A stretch of DNA of 64,000 bases from Aegilops tauschii subsp. strangulata (lineage: Eukaryota; Streptophyta; Magnoliopsida; Poales; Poaceae). Both the position numbers and the translations under genes were made by a program. The notes under the pieces are model-generated. The model made no database searches, was not told where the DNA came from, and worked only from the letters and a program-made list of their open reading frames with translations. This document shows, piece by piece, positions 58,107 to 64,000 of the stretch. The stretch covers positions 323,605,294 through 323,669,293 of the forward strand of contig NC_053037.3 in the NCBI RefSeq assembly GCF_002575655.3. The letters run 5' to 3'. How positions within the stretch are numbered: the first letter of the stretch is position 1; every line of letters starts with the position of its first letter.

Positions 58107-59786
58107 TGAAGGAAATATGCCCTAGAGGCAATAATAAAGTTATTATTTGTATTTCCTTATATCATGATGCATGTTTATTATTAATACTAGAATTGTATTA
58201 ACCGGAAACTTAGTACATGTGTGAATACATAGACAAACAGAGTGTCCCTAATATGCCTCTACTAGACTAGCTTGTTAATCAAAGATGGTTAAGTTTCCTA
58301 GCCATAGACATGTGTTGTCATTTGATGAACGGGATCACATCATTAGAGAATGATGTGATGGACAAGACCCATCCGTTAGCTTAGCATAATGATCGTTTAG
58401 TTTATTGCTATTGCTTTCTTCATGACTTATACATGTTCCTATGACTACGAGATTATGCAACTCCCGAATACCGGAGGAACACTTAGTGTGCTATCAAATG
58501 TCACAACGTAACTGGGTGATTATAAAGATGCTCTACAGGTGTCTCCCATGGTGTTTGTTGAGTTGGCATAGATCGAGATTAGGATTTGTCACTCCGATTG
58601 TCGGAGAGGTATCTCTGGGCCCTCTCGATAATGCACATCACTATAAGCCTTGCAAGCAATGTGACTAATGAGTTAGTTGCGGCATGATACATTACGGAAC
58701 GAGTAAAGAGACTTGCCAGTAACGAGATTGAACTAGGTATAATGATACCGACAATCGAATCTCAGGCAACTAACATACCGATGACAAAGGGAACAACGTA
58801 TGTTGTTATGCGGTTTGACCGATAAAGATCTTCATAGAATATGTGGGAGCCAATATGAGCATCCAGGTTCCGTTATTGGTTATTGACCGGAGATGAGTCT
58901 CGGTCATGTCTACATAGTTCTCGAACTCGTAGGGTCTGCATGCTTAATGTTTTGATGACCGAATGTTATTCGGAGTCCTGGATGAGATCACGGACATGAC
59001 GAGGAGTCTCGAAATGGTCGAGACATAAAGATTGATGTATTGGATGACTATATTCGGACACCAGAATGGTTCCGAGGTGTATCGGGTATTTACTGGAGTA
59101 CCGGGGGGTTACCGGAACCCCCGGGGGGTTAATGGGTCTTCATGGGCTTTAGTGGAAGAGAGGAGGAGGCGGCCACGTGGAGGCGCGCGCCCCCAAGCCC
59201 AATCCAAATTGGGGGGGGGCGTTTCCTTCTCTCCCTCTTCCTCTTTCCTTCCCCTCCTAGTTGAACTAGGAAAGGGGGAACCTACTCCTAGTAGGAGTAG
59301 GGTTCCCCCCCCCTTGGGGCGCGCCCCATGAGGCCGGCCGGCCCCCTCCTCCCCTCCTTTATATACGGGGGAGGGGGCACCCCATAGACACACAAGTTGA
59401 TTTCTTAGCCGTGTGCGGTGCCCCCCTCCACAGATTTCCACCTTGGTAATATTGTCGTAGTGCTTAGGCGAAGCCCTGCGTCGGTAACTTCATCATCACC
59501 GTGAACACGCCGTCGTGCTGACAAAACTCTCCCTCGGCCTCAGCTAGATCTAGAGTTCGAGGGACGTCACCGAGCTGAACGTGTGCAGATCGCGGTGGTG
59601 TCGTGCATTTAGTACTTGATCTGTTGGATCGCGAAGACGTTCGACTACATCAACGACGTTACTTAACGCTTCCGCTTTCGGTCTACGAGGATACGTAGAC
59701 ACACTCTCCCCACTCATTTCTATGCTTCTCCTAGATAGATCTTGCGTGATCGTAGGAATTTTTTTGAAATACTACATTCCCCAACA
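58107..59786 (+). repeat. 5' LTR of Copia 3 (1680 bp)
   Basis: TGAAGGAAATATGCCC ... TCCCCAACA. It is reverse-complement homologous to 30689-32409. A poly-G/poly-C pair around 59210-59220 and 59307-59315, and GGCCGGCCGG at 59333, mark the region before the TATA box. Confidence 0.93.
59358..59366 (+). promoter_or_regulatory. LTR TATA box, Copia 3
   Basis: CTCCTTTATATACGG. The same motif is kept in the truncated LTR of Copia 2 and lost in that element's 5' LTR. Confidence 0.65.
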
Positions 59787-59787
59787 G

Positions 59788-59800
59788 TAGTATCCGAGCC
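59788..59800 (+). other. Primer-binding site of Copia 3
   Basis: TAGTATCCGAGCC, two changes from TGGTATCAGAGCC; one base after the LTR. Confidence 0.8.
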
Positions 59801-61116
59801 AGGTCTATGCGTAGATGTTATATGCACGAGTAGAACACAAAGAGTTGTGGGCGATAATAGTCATACTGCTTACCAGCATGTCATACTTTGATTCGGCGGT
59901 ATTGTTGGATGAAGGCCCAGACCGACATTACATACCGCATTCATGAGACTGGTTCTACCGCCGTGCTTTGCACACAGGTGGCTAGTGGGTGTCTGTTTCT
60001 CCAACTTTAGTTGAATCGAGTGTGACTACGCCCGATCCTTGTTGAAGGTTAAAACAGCAAAGTTGACAAAAAATTGTTGTGGTTTTGATGCGTAGGTAAG
60101 AACGGTTCTTGCTAAAGCCCGTACGCCGGGGCGATCCAATTACCCGGAGAAGTTCTCTTTGTCTTCGAGCTTTTCAGCCACGTAAAATTTGCAACAACAA
60201 AGTAGAGGACGTCTAACTTGTTTTTGCAGGGCTTGCTATGATGTGATATGGTCAAGATGTGATGATATATAAATTGTTGTATGACATGATCATGTTTTGT
60301 AATAGTTATCGACAACTGGCAGGAGCCATATGGTTGTCGCTTTATTGTATGAAATGTAATCGCCATGTAATTGCTTTACTTTATCACTAAGCGTTAGTGA
60401 TAGTCGTAGAAGCAATAGTTGGCGAGACGACAACGATGCTTCGATGGAGATTAAGGTGCCAAGCCGGTGACGATGGTGATCATGACAGTGCTTTGGAGAT
60501 GGATATCAAAGGCACAAGATGATGATGGCCATATCATATCACTTATATTGATTGCATGTGATGTTTATCCTTTCTGCATCTTATTTTGCTTAGTACGGCG
60601 GTAGCATTATAAGATGATCTCTCACTAAATTTCAAGGTACACGTGTTCTCCCTGAGTATGCACTATTGCTATAGTTCATCGTGCCGAGACACCACGTGAT
60701 GATTGGGTGTGATAAGCTCTACGTTCACATACAACGGGTGCAAGCCAGTTTTGCACACGCAGAATACTCGGGTTAAACTTGACGAGCCTAGCATATGCAG
60801 ATATGGCCTCGGAACACTGAGACCGAAAGGTCGAGCATGAATCATATAGTAGATATGATCAACATAGTAATGTTCACCATTGAAAACTACTCCATCTCAC
60901 GTGATGATCGGACATGGTTTAGTTGATATGGATCACGTGATCACTTAGATGATTAGAGGGATGTCTATCTAAGTGGGAGTTCATAAGTAATATGATTAAT
61001 TGAACTTTAATTTATCATGAGCTTAGTACCTGATAGTATTTGCATAACTATTGTGTAGATCAATACCTCGTGATGTAGCTCCCCGTTTATTTTTGATATG
61101 TTCCTAGAGAAAAACT
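59801..61116 (+). other. Copia 3 untranslated leader
   Basis: 1.3 kb without a gene, collinear (reversed) with 29384-30674. Confidence 0.7.
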
Positions 61117-61888
61117 ATGTTGAAAGATGATAGTAGCAATGATGCGGACTAGATCCATGGTCTGAGGATTATCCTCATTGCTACACAGAAGAATTATGTC
61201 CTTGATGCACCGCTAGGTGACGGACCTATTGCAGGAGCAGATGCAGACGTTATGAATGTTTGGCAAGCTCGATATGATAACTACTTGATAGTTTAGTGCG
61301 CCATGCTTTATGGCTTAGAACCGGGACTTCAAAAACGTTTTGAACGCCACAGAGCATATAAGATGTTCCAAGAACTGAAATTGGTATTTCAGACTCATGC
61401 CCGAGTCGAGAGGTATGGGACCTCTGACAAGTACTTTGCCTACACGATGGAGGAGAATAGCTCAACCAGTGAGCATGTGCTCAGAATGTCTGAGTACTAC
61501 AATCGCTTGAGTCAAGTGGGAGTTAATCTTCCAGATAAGATAGTGATTGACAGAGTTCTCTAGTCACTATCACCAAGTTACTCGAACTTCGTGATGAACG
61601 ATAATATGCAAGGGATGACGAAAACGATTCCCGAGCTCTTCGTGATGCTCAAATGGACGAAGGTAGAAATCAATAAAAAGCATCAAATGTTGATGGTTGA
61701 CAAGACCGCTAGTTTCAAGTAAAAGGGCAAGGGAAAGAAAGGCAACTTCGAGAAGAATGGCAAGCAAGTTGCCACTCCCATGAAGAACCCAAAGCTAGAC
61801 CCCAGCCTGAAACTGAGTGCTTCTACTACGAAGGAAATGGTCACTGGAAGCGGAACTACCCCAAATACTTGGCGGATTAGAAGGATGG
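61117..61888 (+). pseudogene. gag: Copia 3 gag pseudogene
   Basis: The ATG at 61117 (MLKDDSSNDAD) lies in frame with the capsid part LYGLEPGLQKRFERHRAYK and ELKLVFQTHARVERYGTSDK, followed by EHVLRMSEYYNRLSQVGVNLPDK. In-frame stops occur at about 61148, 61293, 61561 and 61720. The zinc-knuckle region (after KPKLDPSLK) has shifted frame and ends at the solo LTR at 61889. It would form the Copia particle; it is not functional. Confidence 0.85.
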
Positions 61889-62427
61889 TGTTGGGGATAT
61901 GACTATTCGATATGACCCGCCCAGGAGGGGCCGGGTTATCCCAAGGGTGGTTCATAAACCAAGCCTGTGAATATCTTGAAGACGGCGGTTCATGTAATTG
62001 GCTCGTTCAAAGGCCCAAAACCCAAAGGCGGCTTAAGAACCGTGAGTATAAACCACCATGTATATGTGACTTGTGTTGTAAGGCATGTAAGATAAGTTAC
62101 CGAGCCAGACACGTTTGTATGAGCCGGCCGGGACTCTGTAAACCGCGGGGCGTCAACCCGTGTATATAAGGGGATGACCCGGCAGTGGCTTAGGGAAAGA
62201 AACAACTGATCGAAAGCCAGGCCAAGCGTATTCGCTCCCTGGTAATCGAAACCCTAGCGATATCACCTCAAACTGGATTAGGCTTTTACCTTCGCCGCAA
62301 GGGGCCGAACCAGTATAAACTTCCTCGTGTCCATTGTCCCGTTTTAACCCCTTTAAGTTAACCTCGTCGCAATGGCTCCGCGATTAAGTCCTTCCACGAG
62401 GACATCTGCCGTAACAATTCCACGACA
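61889..62427 (+). mobile_element. Solo LTR, 539 bp
   Basis: TGTTGGGGATATGAC ... ATTCCACGACA, a TGT...ACA structure, with TATATAAG at 62163-62170. It sits inside Copia 3 gag, after GATGG. The 5 bases after it are GTTGG, one mismatch from GATGG, so a mutated target duplication is possible. No internal domain follows. Confidence 0.7.
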
Positions 62428-64000
62428 GTTGGTGCTACCTCTTGAGCACTGCGTTGGTTTTCCCTTGAAGAGGAAAGGGTGATGCAGCAAAGTAGCGTAA
62501 GTATTTCCCTCAGTTTTTGAGAACCAAGGTATCAATCCAGTAGGAGACCACGCACGAGTCCCTCGCACCTACACAAACAAATAAATCCTCGCAACCAATG
62601 CAATAAAGGGGTTGTCAATCCCTTCACGGTCACTTACGAGAGTGAGATCTGATAGATATGATAAGATAATATTTTTGGTATTTTTATAATAAAGATGCAA
62701 AGTAAAATAAAAGGTACTAAAAATAGCTAAGTCTTGGAAGATTAATATGATGGAAAATAGACCCGAGGGCCATAGGTTTCACTAGTGGCTTCTCTGGAGA
62801 GCATAAGTATTACGGTGGGTGAACAAATTACTGTTGAGCAATTGATAGAATTGAGCATAGTTATGAGAATATCTAGGTATGATCATGTATATAGGCATCA
62901 CGTCCGAGACAAGTAGACCGACTCCTGCCTGCATCTACTACTATTACTCCACACATCGACCGCTATCCAGCATGCATCTAGAGTATTAAGTTCATAAGAA
63001 CAGAGTAATGCTTTAAGTAAGATGACATGATGTAGAGGGATAAACTCATGCAATATGATATAAACCCCATCTTGTTATCCTCGATGGCAACAATACAATA
63101 CGTGCCTTGGTGCCCCTACTGTCACTCGAAAAGGACACCGCAAGATTGAACCCAAAGCTAAGCACTTCTCCCATTGCAAGAAAGATCAATCTAGTAGGCC
63201 AAACCAAACTGATAATTCAAAGAGACTTGCAAAGATAACCAATCATACATAAAAGAATTCAGATAAGATTCAAATATTGTTCATAGATAAACTTGATCAT
63301 AAACCCACAATTCATTGGTCTCAACAAACACTCCGCAAAGGAAGATTACATCGAATAGATCTCCACAAGAGAGGGGGAGAACATTGTATTGAGATCCAAA
63401 AAGAGAGAAGAAGCCATCTAGCTAATAACTATGGACCCGAAGGTCTGAGGAAAACTACTCACACATCATCGGAGAGGCTATGGTGTTGATGTAGAAGCCC
63501 TCCGTGATCGATGCCCCCTCCGGCGAAGCTCCGGAAAAGGCCCCAAGATGGGATCTCACGGGTACAGAAGGTTGCGGCGGTGGAATTAGGTTTTTGGCTT
63601 CGTATCTGGTAGTTTGGGGGTACGTAGGTATATATAGGAGGAAGAAGTACGTCGGTGGAGCAAAGTGGGGCCCACGATGGTGGAGGGCACGCCCTTGGCG
63701 GGTAGGCGCGCCCCCCTACCTCGTGCCTTCCTGGTTGATGTCTTGACGTAGCGTCCAAGTCCTCTGGATCACGTTCGTTCCAAAAATCACGTTCCCGAAG
63801 GTTTCATTCCGTTGGACTCCATTTGATATTCTTTTTCTTCGAAACTCTGAAATAGGCAAAAAACAACAATTCTGGGCTGGGCCTCCGGTTAATAGGTTAG
63901 TCCCAAAAATAATATAAAAGTGTATAATAAAGCCCAATAATGTCCAAAACAGAATATAATATAGCATGGAACAACCAAAAATTATAGATACGTTGGAGAC
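62428..64000 (-). repeat. Gypsy-type LTR, runs off the right edge
   Basis: In minus order it would start TGATACGTCTCCAACGTATC, of which the last bases of the window (GATACGTTGGAGAC) are the complement. The left border is at 62430 (TGGTGC) or 62433 (TGCTAC). A TATATATA at 63629-63636 on minus is its promoter candidate. It may be a 3' LTR, 5' LTR or solo LTR. ORFs within it are not genes. The terminal motif is shared with the Gypsy element at 10230, but the LTR bodies differ. Confidence 0.8.

Larger units (their letters stand above)
58107..61888 (+). mobile_element. Copia-type LTR retrotransposon 3, 5' part
   Basis: 5' LTR, primer site, leader and gag are present on plus; it is then interrupted by a solo LTR within the gag zinc-knuckle region. 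Same family as Copia 2, in the opposite orientation. The remainder would lie beyond the right edge. Confidence 0.9.

Overview
The window is a stretch of repeat DNA from a large grass genome of the Triticeae type (wheat, Aegilops, barley and relatives). It shows nested Copia and Gypsy LTR retrotransposons, a very large CACTA transposon with GGCC-rich subterminal repeats, a plant LINE with a C-terminal RNase H, and many Stowaway MITEs. I found no host gene that I can defend, and no tRNA, rRNA, CRISPR array or bacterial feature. Family identities rest on motifs and memory of these families; no search was run.

Layout. (1) 1-9041: a minus-strand Copia-type element cut by the left window edge, with near-identical LTRs and a decayed interior. 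(2) 9042-10229 and 19755-20041: unclassified flanking DNA, split by a complete Gypsy element at 10230-19754 that is bounded by the exact 5-bp duplication GTGCA. This element keeps gag, protease and an accessory ORF but has no reverse transcriptase or integrase. (3) 20042-23919 and 56516-about 58050: two halves of one minus-strand LINE. (4) Between the halves, 23920-56515, lies a 32.6-kb CACTA element with CACTAC termini and the duplication TCA. Removing it and one TCA copy brings the LINE frame back in phase. (5) Inside the CACTA, next to its left end, sits a second minus-strand Copia element (23953-32409) whose outer LTR is truncated. (6) 58107-61888: a third Copia element on the plus strand, broken inside gag by a solo LTR (61889-62427), which abuts a Gypsy-type LTR running off the right edge.

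The CACTA is the most informative part. It carries 81-bp, roughly 730-bp and 44-bp tandem repeats in its arms. It also carries a minus-strand transcription unit with repeated exon-like modules, a two-exon gene for a 190-residue repeat-built protein, and a six-exon gene with features of the Ptta/En/Spm plant transposase family in which every intron is phase 0. No DDE transposase was seen, so the element is probably mobilised in trans. Relative order of events: LINE, then CACTA in the LINE, then Copia 2 in the CACTA. The leftmost Copia is among the youngest insertions, with six transitions seen over 1607 bp of LTR.
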